Shown here: positions 45,988 to 54,797 of the stretch, piece after piece
Layout: each line of letters opens with the position of its first letter
Position numbering within the stretch: the stretch's first letter is position 1
Assembly (NCBI RefSeq): GCF_020521235.1
Contig: NZ_BLAY01000011.1
Span: 19,823 to 83,822, forward strand
DNA length: 64,000 bases
Reading direction: 5' to 3'
From: Microseira wollei NIES-4236
GTDB taxonomy: Bacteria; Cyanobacteriota; Cyanobacteriia; Cyanobacteriales; Aerosakkonemataceae
Translations under genes and position numbers: made by a program
The notes under the pieces: model-generated
Seen by the model: the letters and a program-made list of their open reading frames with translations, nothing else
Database searches by the model: none
What the model was told of the DNA's origin: nothing

Positions 45988-46410
45988 ATTGTCGGTCAGT
46001 TGTACAACTTTTGGTAGCAAACTCCGATAGGGAGGTGGAAGACTTTCCTCTAAGCAGGTATAAGCGGATTCTTTAACTAATATTTTGCCCGTCCAATCGG
46101 CACTAAAATCTTCACCAGGGATAAATCCCTGTGCGGAGAGGGTTAGACAAATCAAGTCTTTCACTTCTTCTAGCAAATCCAGGTGAGTTTCTAAATCGTA
46201 AAAGTTGTTCAAAGTCCATTCCAAGGTCTGGGAGTCGGTTTCGGATAATTCCATTAGGACTGTTGTGAAGATCTCGGTTGTGTAATCAAAACCCGCTAAA
46301 GCACTTAGGGTTTTTCTATAAGATTCTACTAGAGTTTTGTTCTGCTTCTTTAGGGCGCGGATAATCAACCGACAGCTAAAGTCAAACATTTCAGCAGAAG
46401 TGCGATACAT
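45985..46410 (-). CDS. Hypothetical helical protein
   Basis: 141 residues, not recognised. Start at 46410 chosen because AAGGAGCGTTATC precedes it; a longer frame to 46542 lacks a ribosome site. The sequence begins MYRTSAEMFDFSCRLIIRAL and is mostly helical, with no membrane segment, signal or cysteine pattern. The TAG stop comes from the 63-bp repeat at 45801-45987, so the original C-terminus may have been different. Confidence 0.6.
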   Translation of the reverse strand: MYRTSAEMFDFSCRLIIRALKKQNKTLVESYRKTLSALAGFDYTTEIFTTVLMELSETDSQTLEWTLNNFYDLETHLDLLEEVKDLICLTLSAQGFIPGEDFSADWTGKILVKESAYTCLEESLPPPYRSLLPKVVQLTDN

Positions 46411-46564
46411 GATAACGCTCCTTGGGACTGAAAATTTAGAGAGGATGCTTAAAGGCAGTGTGCCTGCCCGATAGCTTCTAGTGTCTAACAGATCCGATGG
46501 GGTTGAAGGAGAAGTTAGCGATTTTAAGGAGAACTTAAGCAAGATTTACACAGAACTGGGTTCG

Positions 46565-47143
46565 CTACTGAATTGCTTTAGTAAATTCTGTTACAGCGTC
46601 GTAATGGTCTGCGTATAAGGTATATCGACTCAACAGGGCGATATCTAAGTCTGGCAATAACTCGCTGCGCTCAATTTGTTCGTAGCGATCGCGCCAGCGA
46701 TACAGTTTGAGTAAGCCATCTTCCCAAAACCAGACTTCCGGAACGCCAATTCGTTGATATAATTCTAATTTGTTGATTCCTCCACTGGTGAATATTACCT
46801 CAATTACCAAGTCGGGAATGGCTTTCTTTGTTTCCAAATTGTAGGATTCATCCGGATCTTTTTTCGCATTTTGCTCTTCGCTACCTAGAGTCGGGCCACC
46901 TCGACGATAGAATCGAATTCCCTTCTCTCTCATGTAAGCTTCAATCAGTAAGCCAATTGTACTTTTAGCATCCTCGTGTTCTGGACTATTTGTTCTAATC
47001 TCTAAGATGCCATCTAAATAGGTAAACCTGACTCCGGCTACATTTTCAAATGCTGTTTCGATGGCTTCTAGCTGCGACCAGCTAATGCCATAAAATGTCA
47101 AGCAGCGTTCTTGAATTTCTGGTTGGGATATAGTTACTGCCAC
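46565..47143 (-). CDS. Uma2-family (DUF820) putative nuclease
   Basis: 192 residues. Contains the PD-(D/E)XK-like pattern of the family: IPDLVIEVIFTSGGINKLELYQRIGV, followed by VPEVWFWEDGLLKLYR. Uma2 proteins are very common and multi-copy in cyanobacteria; their substrates are unknown. Length is normal. Confidence 0.88.
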   Translation of the reverse strand: MAVTISQPEIQERCLTFYGISWSQLEAIETAFENVAGVRFTYLDGILEIRTNSPEHEDAKSTIGLLIEAYMREKGIRFYRRGGPTLGSEEQNAKKDPDESYNLETKKAIPDLVIEVIFTSGGINKLELYQRIGVPEVWFWEDGLLKLYRWRDRYEQIERSELLPDLDIALLSRYTLYADHYDAVTEFTKAIQ

Positions 47144-47240
47144 GATTGGTACTCCTTGTGAGAGCCTGGAAGAGTAATTATTTAACGAACCACTCCAGGC
47201 ACAGAGGACGCAGAGGTAAGAGAAAAGAAGAGGATAGTCG

Positions 47241-48380
47241 CTATTGGGGTTGGCGCGTTAGGAAGGGGAGATCGACTATTTGGCCTTCGGTTTCTCCTAC
47301 TTGGACTTTTAATCCTTCACCACCGGCTTTTGTGCGGATATAAGCTAAGCCAAATGGCCCTTTTTCGGTTTCGGTGTAACTTGTTAGCTTGCCAATTTTT
47401 TCTTCTCCTATCATGATAGGGGTTCCGGGTTCGGCGGGTGCGTTGAGACGGACTCCCCAGAGTTGCTGTTTTACGCCTTTATATGTGTTCAATCTGGCAA
47501 TTGTTTCTTGACCGATATAGCAGCCTTTGTTGAAAGAAATGGTTTGCCACAATCCAGCTTCGAGGGGATTATAATCATCGGTTAATTCCCGGTCTGGTAC
47601 GGGGCGTCCTTGTTCGATTCGTAACCGTTCCCAGATGCGATCGCCCATCGGTACTGCCCCCGCTTCTACTAATTTTCCCCACAACGCCGCTGCATTATCA
47701 GCTGAGACAATCAGCGTATATCCAGGTAGTGCCAATCCACTCCCAACTGCAACGCGAACATCGATTTGATCCCCCCCTGACCCCCCCTTGATAAGGGGGG
47801 GATTCCCCCCTCGATTCCCCCCTTCTGAAGGGGGGTTAGGGGGGATCTGCAAAACTTGGTGATTGGCGTAAGCTTGTCCCACAATTGCAGTTGCACCCAG
47901 TTTATCCAACAGGGCGTCACTTCCTGCCCCAATCAAGGTGAACGTCGCAGTATCATCGGTGACATCTTTTAACTGCACCCGATCCATCGGGAACAGATAT
48001 TTATCCATCAATTGGATTAACTGCTGACGCCGACTAGGTGAAACCAGCAACAGTACGGTATCTTCGGTTACATATGCGCTTGCTAAATCTATAGTCCGCG
48101 CGGTGGAACTGACAAAAACCGTATCGCAGCCTTGTCCTGGTTTTAAGCTTTGAAAATCATTGGTAGTTTGATTGTGCAGGAAACGGAGGCGGTCAGTATC
48201 GGCAACTTGGATGCGTCCCCAGTGGGAGCGATCGCATACTACCACGCCCTGTTTTGCGGATGCGTTCGCGCAGCGTGCCGTCAGGCGTATCGCTGCCTCA
48301 TCGTTGCCAAAACTCACTACCACCCCATCTGCAAAAATTGCTCCAGCAGCCGTCAAGACATCCTGCAACGCCTGAATCAT
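47241..48380 (-). CDS. ygfZ: Folate-binding YgfZ/GcvT-like protein
   Basis: 379 residues. GRIQVADTDRLRFLHNQTTND in the N-terminal part and KGCYIGQETIARLNTYKGV in the C-terminal part are hallmarks of the YgfZ (IBA57) family. The family binds folate and helps maintain iron-sulfur enzymes. Residues about 178-205 (PPNPPSEGGNRGGNPPLIKG) are encoded by a GC-rich palindromic repeat and do not belong to the family. Confidence 0.88.
   Translation of the reverse strand: MIQALQDVLTAAGAIFADGVVVSFGNDEAAIRLTARCANASAKQGVVVCDRSHWGRIQVADTDRLRFLHNQTTNDFQSLKPGQGCDTVFVSSTARTIDLASAYVTEDTVLLLVSPSRRQQLIQLMDKYLFPMDRVQLKDVTDDTATFTLIGAGSDALLDKLGATAIVGQAYANHQVLQIPPNPPSEGGNRGGNPPLIKGGSGGDQIDVRVAVGSGLALPGYTLIVSADNAAALWGKLVEAGAVPMGDRIWERLRIEQGRPVPDRELTDDYNPLEAGLWQTISFNKGCYIGQETIARLNTYKGVKQQLWGVRLNAPAEPGTPIMIGEEKIGKLTSYTETEKGPFGLAYIRTKAGGEGLKVQVGETEGQIVDLPFLTRQPQ
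47769..47856. repeat. In-frame palindromic repeat inside the YgfZ-like gene
   Basis: About 88 bp: GATCCCCCCCTGACCCCCCC, TTGATAAGGGGGGGATT, CCCCCCTCGATTCCCCCCTT, CTGAAGGGGGGTTAGGGGGG, then ATC. It folds on itself in more than one way. It is open in the gene's frame and adds about 28 residues rich in Pro and Gly between two conserved domains. Confidence 0.88.
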
Positions 48381-48406
48381 TGAATTTCCTTCCTTTTTAA
48401 CCTTTA

Positions 48407-48910
48407 TTAAATTATCGGCAGATTGGCAAATATCTGCCTGACTGTCTGCTGTGCCTTTTCATCTAAGCGATTCCAATCTACATTTCCCGTCTCATCGATC
48501 AGGCTAGTATCGATCTCGACTTCGAGATTGTCTGGATCGACAATGACAAGATTGTAGTTGCAAAAGCAGACCTGATAACAAAGTTCCCACAGATCGAGGG
48601 TAAATTGCTGACTTTGATGTTGCAAAATTAACCGATATCCTGGATAGGGTTGCGGCAGGCGGACGAGAGCTTCTTCAATTTCTTCTCGTGCCTCTGGCGA
48701 CGCATTTTGGAGTTGTTGCCGCAGTTGTTGTACCCTGGCTTTTGTTTCCTCGGTTGTCCCTTCAGGCCAAACTGGCACATCTTCGTAAGTCCCTTTCCAG
48801 ACAGATTCTTCCAACTGCTTGCGAATGTTATCTAAAATGCGGAGGAAAGCTGGTTGCATCAGCAGTTCCGCTTGTTGCCATGCGACGATGTTTTTTATTT
48901 TCGGCGGCAT
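48407..48910 (-). CDS. Conserved hypothetical protein
   Basis: 167 residues beginning MPPKIKNIVAWQQAELLMQP. Helical N-terminal half with Gln/Glu/Arg (residues 20-85), then LILQHQSQQFTLDLWELCYQVCFCNYNL. No domain recognised. It lies 26 bp upstream of the YgfZ-like gene on the same strand, so they may be co-transcribed. It looks like a conserved cyanobacterial gene rather than a chance frame: good codon use and divergent from vanX. Confidence 0.6.
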   Translation of the reverse strand: MPPKIKNIVAWQQAELLMQPAFLRILDNIRKQLEESVWKGTYEDVPVWPEGTTEETKARVQQLRQQLQNASPEAREEIEEALVRLPQPYPGYRLILQHQSQQFTLDLWELCYQVCFCNYNLVIVDPDNLEVEIDTSLIDETGNVDWNRLDEKAQQTVRQIFANLPII

Positions 48911-48914
48911 ACTT

Positions 48915-49634
48915 ATGATTCGATCCTGGGCGAGAGCAATTAGTTTTATCTTATTAGTAGCTTTATATATATCATGTCAGAAATCCGACTTTATACCTAT
49001 TGCTACCTCTGCCACTCCCCCAACGACAGTATTTCAGACAGATTCAACTGGATATAATAATATTGCCGAATCTCAAGTTAAAAATAAGGATCAACTCATC
49101 GATATTCCCTCAGTTAATCCCAATATCGTCCTCGACATCCGCTATGCTACTCAGAATAATTTTACCAAAAGAAGACTCTACCCCGTAGCGCGATGCCTGC
49201 TAAGAGCATCTGTTGCCAGAAAGCTTTCTCTCGTGCAACAAGATTTGGAAAAACAAAGTTTGGGGCTAAAAGTTTACGATTGCTATCGCCCCTTATCTGT
49301 TCAAAGACAAATGTGGCGATTGTTTCCCAATCCTCGCTACGTCGCCAATCCTGCTATAGGTTCGCGACACAATCGCGGAGCAGCGGTAGATCTGACGCTT
49401 GTAGATAGAAATGGCAATGAATTAGAGATGCCAACCGAGTTTGATAATTTTACCGTGAGGGCGCATATAAATTATAGCGGCGGCAGTTCCCGTTCTCGGA
49501 GAAATCGCCAGCTCCTGCAAAATTCGATGAAACAACGTGGATTTATGCCAATGCCAAGCGAATGGTGGCATTTCGATGAGGCGGGATGGGAAAATTTTCC
49601 AGTTCTCGATCTGCCGTTGGAATCAAGTCCTTAA
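48915..49634 (+). CDS. D-alanyl-D-alanine dipeptidase (VanX/DdpX type), predicted lipoprotein
   Basis: About 239 residues. The N-terminal hydrophobic helix ISFILLVALYISCQKS ends in a lipobox-like YISC, so the protein is probably lipid-anchored in the periplasm. Zinc peptidase M15D motifs: SRHNRGAAVDLTLVD (SxHxxGxAxD) and EWWHFDEAGW (the Glu and second His). It cleaves D-Ala-D-Ala. The ATG at 48915 is preferred over an earlier in-frame ATG at 48819, which would lie inside the divergent gene. Confidence 0.88.
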   Translation: MIRSWARAISFILLVALYISCQKSDFIPIATSATPPTTVFQTDSTGYNNIAESQVKNKDQLIDIPSVNPNIVLDIRYATQNNFTKRRLYPVARCLLRASVARKLSLVQQDLEKQSLGLKVYDCYRPLSVQRQMWRLFPNPRYVANPAIGSRHNRGAAVDLTLVDRNGNELEMPTEFDNFTVRAHINYSGGSSRSRRNRQLLQNSMKQRGFMPMPSEWWHFDEAGWENFPVLDLPLESSP

Positions 49635-50114
49635 TTAACGCAAGTTGCTAGTTATTCAAATTGGTAATTGGTAATTGGTAATTGGATTCATGACTCAGTC
49701 TACTCTTGAGTCATCAACCCGGTTTCTGCGTCGATTTCTCGCTGTCAAACCCACGATTTTTCAGAGAAGCCGGGTTTCAATGCCAAGGGATGTAATATTA
49801 TGTCCGGTTGCATCGGTTGTATATAGTCGATTGTGCGAAAAGCTGTTTTTTTCCCTCCCACTTGCCCACCTGCTCACCTGATCGCCTGCTCAGGTCATTT
49901 TCCTACCAGGATTTGAAGCGCGGGCACCGACGCCCACCCCACAAGAAAAAATTCAGTACTTACCCACGACTCACCTATCACCAAAGTTTCTTGCTGCGAT
50001 TTCTAGTTGCTTGTCGAAGAATAGAAACCCGGATGGGTGAGCGTAAGTCCTGATATTTTTGCCGAGGGAGCCATTAGCCATTAGCAATTAGCCGCTATGT
50101 CTGGTGCGTCATTT
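49635..50114. repeat. Gene-free stretch rich in repeats, with copy J of the palindromic family
   Basis: 480 bp. GGTAATTG heptamers (49658-49690), a broken repeat with two CCCGGTTTC blocks (49717-49788), a pyrimidine run with CTTGCCCACCTGCTCACCTG (49858-49880), and copy J (49954-50052, CAGTACTTACCCACG to GCGTAAGTCCTG). GCAATTAGC units lie near 50080. Confidence 0.7.
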
Positions 50115-50675
50115 TCAATTTCTCCGCAAGCGGGGTCTTCTTACTTCTGGAATCCGCTCTAAAACAGCTTTATAAACGTAAACGCGAGCGCAATATCTTG
50201 CTGAAGTAGAACAGGTAGCTTCGATGGCAACATTGCTAACATTGGTAACATCAAATGAGAAAGAAGCTGTTTGTCCAGCACCAACTGTCCGAGTTGCCGC
50301 TTGTCGCCCATCCAGGTAAATATTGACGATGTTGGCAGGACTGCCTGCATCGGTGTCAAGCATCCCCAATCCCAACTCCAGGGTTTTAAATTTAGCTTGC
50401 TCGTCCTCGTCTCTGATTCTACAGGTGACTGACGCCGAGCCATTGCTGGGATTGAGATTCATCAGACTTCTGTAGACGGCTCTGGCTATGGCAATATTTG
50501 TTTCATCATATCGAAAGCGTCCGGGGCCACTACCGACGCATACAGTCCGTACCAGGGAAGACGTGCGTATGCGTTCCCGTTGCTGTCCCTGTACGACTTG
50601 TTGGCCTAGAGTTACTAAGGCTAACAATAGCATCGCACCAGGGATGAGTTGCGCTATCAACTTGGTTTTTTGCAT
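50115..50675 (-). CDS. Hypothetical exported protein
   Basis: 186 residues with a signal peptide (IAQLIPGAMLLLALVTLGQ) and a mature part rich in Thr, Ser and Val. It contains two Cys pairs (VTCRIRDED, ATCSTSARYCARVYV) that may form disulfides, and ends with a basic tail RRPRLRRN. No domain recognised. Probably periplasmic or outer-surface. Confidence 0.65.
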   Translation of the reverse strand: MQKTKLIAQLIPGAMLLLALVTLGQQVVQGQQRERIRTSSLVRTVCVGSGPGRFRYDETNIAIARAVYRSLMNLNPSNGSASVTCRIRDEDEQAKFKTLELGLGMLDTDAGSPANIVNIYLDGRQAATRTVGAGQTASFSFDVTNVSNVAIEATCSTSARYCARVYVYKAVLERIPEVRRPRLRRN

Positions 50676-50782
50676 AGGGAAACTGGCATAACAGGTAAAA
50701 ATCCTTACTAATCATATCGGAATCTTTCGCGCCAAAATTGCCCGCTTTTATGCTTGGGGAGGTTTGTCAGGCGCGATCGCAT

Positions 50783-50968
50783 CTACTCTATACCCGTAGC
50801 TGCGTCTTCCTTCGCCTCAATAATATCCCCCAGATAAAGCTTGACGAACTCCCTAGCAGCATCGGGATTAATTTCCAAAAGAGCTTTTGTAATTTCTGCA
50901 ATCGTCTCCCCAGTTGGATCGGTGCGTTCGTGGGTCCAGCGATACACGACGGTGCGCTCAATGCTCAT
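50783..50968 (-). pseudogene. XRE-type regulator gene, C-terminal piece
   Basis: 61 residues: SIERTVVYRWTHERTDPTGE, TIAEITKALLEINPDAAREF and VKLYLGDII. This is the recognition helix and C-terminal half of a small cyanobacterial HTH (XRE) protein. A stop codon lies directly before the ATG, and the missing N-terminal half is found 3.8 kb away at 54798-54872. Together they would make an 86-residue protein. Interrupted by the IsrB element. Confidence 0.85.
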
Positions 50969-51036
50969 CTAAAAAGCTCAGTTCGTTTAGGAAACCGTGG
51001 GTATGCGCGACCACAGAGGAACAAGAAGCGGCGGTT

Positions 51037-51912
51037 TTAACCGCCGTCACAATTAATCCGGTTGAGCGTCGCATCAATCGGACGAGAGTTTTTGCTAAAT
51101 TGGCCTAACCGTTGCCAATTTTGGTCAGATATAGAAACTTGTTTTTCTGTATCACCACTCACCCATCCGTGAAATGTTTTGGCTCCTTGAGTGGCTTCTA
51201 CGTAGTCACCTTTGCGAAACCCATGTCGGGTAACAGTGCCACCGTACTTCCGCCTAATTCCACCCTTTGCGGCAACCGTCAGATGCAATTGGCGGCGGCA
51301 AACGGTCGGACGACGAATCACGGTAAACGGTGCAGGCGTTACAATTACGCTCCCGTGCCATCCCATCGTTTGGCGGTCAATTATGCCGTACTGAATAAAC
51401 GCGGTACAAGCTAGGGCAACACCATCTACAGCATGAGTCGCAGGAATCGCATCACCCTTGGAATGCTTTTGTTTGTGCAGTCCTAAGTGCTGTCTGATAT
51501 TTGCAGTCTGCCAGCCTTCAACTTGTTTAACCTGGCAATAAGTTTCTAGGTTTTCTATCTGCCATTTTTGACCAACCATTACTGGGCTAAACCCTTTGTT
51601 ACCACGCGCTTTGATAATTTCGTAAGCGATTGTAGCGATCCGATAGATCAGCGATAGCTCATCAACTACGCCCTGTTCAAGTTCCCGATTAGCTCGGATA
51701 CTTGGAGGCAGCTTAGATTGACGGCGATTGTCAAACCGTTTCTGACGGTGAGCGCGTTTGTTAAAGGCGAGCTTGCGGTTAATCCTGCGTCCTCTGCGGC
51801 AGCGTCGCATCATGGCACGTTGTTCCATCCGCTCTTTCACCGTTTTGAACGGCAATTGGAGATGAGCTAACCACAGGGTAAACTTTGCGGACTGCACACC
51901 AATACCTGTGTA
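51037..51912 (-). CDS. isrB: IsrB nuclease gene, 3' exon
   Basis: 291 codons after the intron. Begins YTGIGVQSAKFTL, the second half of RuvC-I. Then the bridge helix (MMRRCRRGRRINR ... RAHRQKRFDNRR), RuvC-II with the Glu in IATIAYEIIKARG, and RuvC-III PATHAVDGVALAC. Only about 45 residues separate RuvC-II and RuvC-III, and they contain no Cys-x2-Cys or His of an HNH domain, so this is IsrB rather than IscB. The C-terminal part (KGGIRRKYGGTVTRHGFRKG) is the usual end. With the 5' exon the spliced protein would be 357 residues, normal for IsrB. Family members nick DNA guided by omega-RNA. Confidence 0.85.
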   Translation of the reverse strand, partial: YTGIGVQSAKFTLWLAHLQLPFKTVKERMEQRAMMRRCRRGRRINRKLAFNKRAHRQKRFDNRRQSKLPPSIRANRELEQGVVDELSLIYRIATIAYEIIKARGNKGFSPVMVGQKWQIENLETYCQVKQVEGWQTANIRQHLGLHKQKHSKGDAIPATHAVDGVALACTAFIQYGIIDRQTMGWHGSVIVTPAPFTVIRRPTVCRRQLHLTVAAKGGIRRKYGGTVTRHGFRKGDYVEATQGAKTFHGWVSGDTEKQVSISDQNWQRLGQFSKNSRPIDATLNRINCDGG

Positions 51913-54386
51913 GTTAAACTCAACGAGTCTCTCACGAGACCCGTTGGTCTCCAAAACCGTGCTTAACAGTTTCCCGTTACACGGCTCCTCAGTGATATGG
52001 TGATTGTCACGCATACCTCATTACCCATTTATCCTGAACTTTTTTAAGTCTTTTGGTGGGCTTAGGCTCGGTACTATTACAACCGGATTTGTTGCCGAGA
52101 CTGCTATCGTTGGCAGTCTTTGTATCGTGGCAATGTCTGTGTAGGAGTTGCCAATTCTCGTAAGAATCCTTTCCACCTTTCGATTTGGGGATTTTGTGGT
52201 CAACTTCCATCACATCGTTTTCACGAAAATATAATCCGCAATGGGTGCATTTCCCTTTTTGCTGTTTGAGAAGCTTAGCAACTCTAATAGGCAATTCCGG
52301 GTTTTTCCCCATTCTTGAACTCCAATAAACTAGGTTTCCGTCGTATGGCGACGATTCGCCTTTAACTTTCACATGCCTAACTATTGGAGTATCGGCATGG
52401 TCTATTAACCGAACGGCTGGTTTACCGCCTTTCCTGGTTGCGAATACCCAGTTATCACCGTCGATTGTTTGCCAATATTTCTTTGACACCCATTCCCTAC
52501 TTTTGCGAGGGTGACGGCGTTTTGCCCAAGCTTTTAGCTTTTGATAGGTTAGGTCATCTAGGTCTCTATATGCCTCACTACTGACCGCTGTTGAGTAGTA
52601 GTTAGCCCAACCCTTTATAAGCGGGTTTAACCTTTTGATTAGCGCCTCTTGCGGCGCTGATTTGTGGGCTTCAATCTCTTTAGCTATTTGGTCGTAGTGT
52701 ACCTTCTGCTTTTCCTTGCTTGGGGTGATGATTGTTTTAAAACCTTGCTTAGAGTGGTATTTCCCTGTGGGGAATTGTTGTACCTTAAACCCAAGGAAGT
52801 TGAAACCTGGTTCTTCTTGCCCGTACCTGTGCAGTGTATGGGCAATTCTCTTCTTGCTCGGTTTTAATTCCAAGCCCATGCCTTTTAACCATTCAGAGAT
52901 TATCTCCCTGCATCTTTGGATAACGGTTATGTCACGCGCGAGAATCACGAAGTCGTCGGCATAACGAATTAGGCTCAGGCTGCGACGATTATCTCGTTTC
53001 CCTTTTCCACTTCTGGTGGGTAAGGTATCCGCATATTGCTTTATCCGTTCTTCCATCCCGTGGAGGGCGATGTTTGCCAGTAATGGGGAAATGACTCCGC
53101 CCTGTGGCGTTCCAAGAGATGTGTCGAAGTACTGCATATTGTCCATCACTCCCGCTTTTAACCATGCACGAATTTGACGGCGAATGGTGGGGAATGTATT
53201 CAGTTTGTTGAGCAGTGCTTCATGGTCGATGCGGTCAAAACATTTGGCAATGTCGGCATCCAGAACAAATTTTGGCTTGAGGTGGATGCTGGTGAATATT
53301 GCTTCAATCGCATCATGGCATGAGCGTCCTGGTCGAAACCCGTATGCGTTAGGCTCGAATCGCGCTTCCCATTCTGGCTCTAGTGCTAGTTTGACAAGTG
53401 CTTGCAAGGCGCGGTCTTTGATTGTAGGTATACCTAAAGGTCGCTTCTCTTCCGTCCCTGGCTTAGGAATCCATACTCGCCTGGTTGGGCTGACCTTTGA
53501 ACCCAGTTTTAGTTTTCCAGTTAAGGCTAGACGTTGCTTTGGGGTCAGGCTTTTTTGCCCGTCCACACCTGCCGTCTTTTTCCCAAGGTTATCCTGGGTA
53601 ACTCTACGAACCGCTATCATTCTTGCTGACCAGGATTTCATCAACGTATGAGTGGAGTCTGCGAACTGCTTTTACATCACCACGTTGAGAGGCAAGGTAG
53701 ATTCTCTTTTGGAGCTTATACACTCGGCGTTCTAGCTTGCGCCAGTTGACCGAGCGCCATTCCACCATCAGTTGTTGAGACTGTGTTTTAGACATTTGTA
53801 CTCACTACTTAAGACTCTACCTTCCATATCACCGTGAGTCTGTCTGCATATCCCTCGCGTTACCGAGGGCCTTCGCTTCTGACTCAATCCTTCCCGTCCG
53901 TAGCATCCGGTTAGCACCTACTTTTGGTATCGACCTCCAAAAGAGCATACGGAGGGTTAATTCGTTTCCGATAGTCATTGTTTTGAAACCTTTAGAGCGA
54001 TGCTTTCCACCGGGTTTATTGAGAGTGCTTACTGGTCAGAAACACACCTGCCAGCCTCATATCCTTTGCCTTTTGGCTCCAGCGCAGAAAGCCTTATTTC
54101 GCTGGTCCCCTGTAACGATGGTTAAGTGCATCTTCGCTTTCGCTGCTCGTGGGTTCTTGCTCGACGGGTCGCCAGATTAGGCTTCCAGCTTTCCGCTTTT
54201 TCACCCCGCTTTACGGATTGAAGGCTACTCTCTACCTTTGGGGTGATGCTGTCACCACTGCACTTGTGGGGAGGGACTTGTTTGTTCAACTCACCCTCAT
54301 GACTATCGAATTGTCAAGGTTCTTTTTCCTTGCGGCTAATCCCCCAGAATCCTTGTGGGTTTTGGTTTCTAGCCAACGAATCGCAC
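51913..54386 (-). mobile_element. Group II intron 1, inside isrB
   Basis: 5' end GTGCGATTCGTTGGC (54386 downward), 3' end ...GAGTTTAAC (51913). The domain V hairpin is at about 51953-51987 (GAGCCGTGTAACGGGAAAC ... AAGCACGGTTTT), followed by a domain VI-like stem. Removing 2,474 bp joins GGC AAA CAT to TAC ACA GGT in phase, restoring the RuvC-I motif GIDPGKH-YTGIGV. The end could be shifted by 3 bp (AAC or TAC), since both give an AY end. Confidence 0.88.
52007..53795 (-). pseudogene. Group II intron 1 reverse transcriptase-maturase with HNH endonuclease, one frameshift
   Basis: About 594 residues if the frame is repaired. RT domain with PKPGTEEKRPLGIPT, GFRPGRSCHDAI, GTPQGGVISPLLANI and the catalytic RYADDFVIL; maturase domain (LIKGWANYYS); HNH C-terminus with CTHCG, DHKIPKSKGG, HRHCHD. 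The N-terminal 49 codons (53795 to about 53650: SVNWRKLERRVYKLQKRIY) are in another frame. Near 53645-53650 one extra base (CACTCATACG instead of CACTCAACG) breaks the match to the intact paralogue in intron 2. Translation from an internal ATG (53644) would lack the conserved N-terminus. Confidence 0.85.
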
Positions 54387-54584
54387 ATGTTTGCCGGGGT
54401 CGATACCAACTGCAATAGGCTGCGTGTTGGTAGTCCGAGGGCATCTGATTAGTTGAATTTGGAAAACACCAAGGTCGTTATAAACAACCCGTGCTTTTCC
54501 TTCTTTGAGCCAACGTCTTGCTCTACTGGCTTTTGTAGGCATTAACGGTTTGCCTGATGGCGCTAAAACTGGTACTCGTTTCAT
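54387..54584 (-). CDS. isrB: IsrB nuclease gene, 5' exon
   Basis: 66 codons: start MKRVPVLAPSGKPLMPTKAS, the PLMP-type N-terminus of IscB/IsrB. Then ARRWLKEGKARVVYNDLGVF and the first half of RuvC-I, PIAVGIDPGKH, which carries the catalytic Asp. Without splicing the frame runs five codons into the intron and stops (VRFVG). The ATG at 54584 follows GATTATCTCC; an upstream in-frame ATG at 54629 lies in the omega-RNA. Confidence 0.85.
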
Positions 54585-54589
54585 GGAGA

Positions 54590-54797
54590 TAATCCTGACG
54601 AGAAAGTTATTAGTCCCCTCGCCCAACACAACTAAGATGACTGACCTTTACGCCACACCGCTAACAAGACGGTTTAGAGATAATCCGATCTGGGGAAGCA
54701 ACCGGAAGTCTGTGCCAAGTTGTGTCTCAATGGGCTAGTCACACACGTAAGACTTGCTTCTTACAAGCCCCGTCTATGGGAGAGCGGGGTTTGTGAC
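54590..54797 (-). ncRNA. Omega-RNA (HEARO) region of the IsrB element
   Basis: Directly upstream of isrB. The 5' hairpin CCCCGCTCTCCCATAGACGGGG (54768-54789) has the same length and position as the one before iscB (24653-24674). Further complementary segments lie between it and the start codon. The guide would be the bases just 5' of the hairpin, at the junction with the XRE gene. Inferred from position and hairpin. Confidence 0.65.

Larger units (their letters stand above)
50969..54797 (-). mobile_element. IsrB element (IS605 superfamily) split by a group II intron, inserted in the XRE gene
   Basis: On the minus strand: omega-RNA region, isrB 5' exon, group II intron, isrB 3' exon, then a hairpin right end (GCGGTTTTAACCGC at 51034-51047). 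Ends are set by the two halves of the interrupted XRE frame, which join as NKLAVK + MSIERT. Length about 3.83 kb, of which 2.47 kb is the intron. Confidence 0.8.

Noticed and set aside
50914..51108. Plus-strand 64-codon frame across the IsrB right end
   Set aside because: It spans the element-host junction and reads through the hairpin; it is a shadow of the XRE piece and isrB.
52384..53651. Several plus-strand frames of 60-155 codons opposite the intron 1 reverse transcriptase
   Set aside because: Antisense shadows of a conserved RT coding sequence; the RT frame explains the codon pattern.
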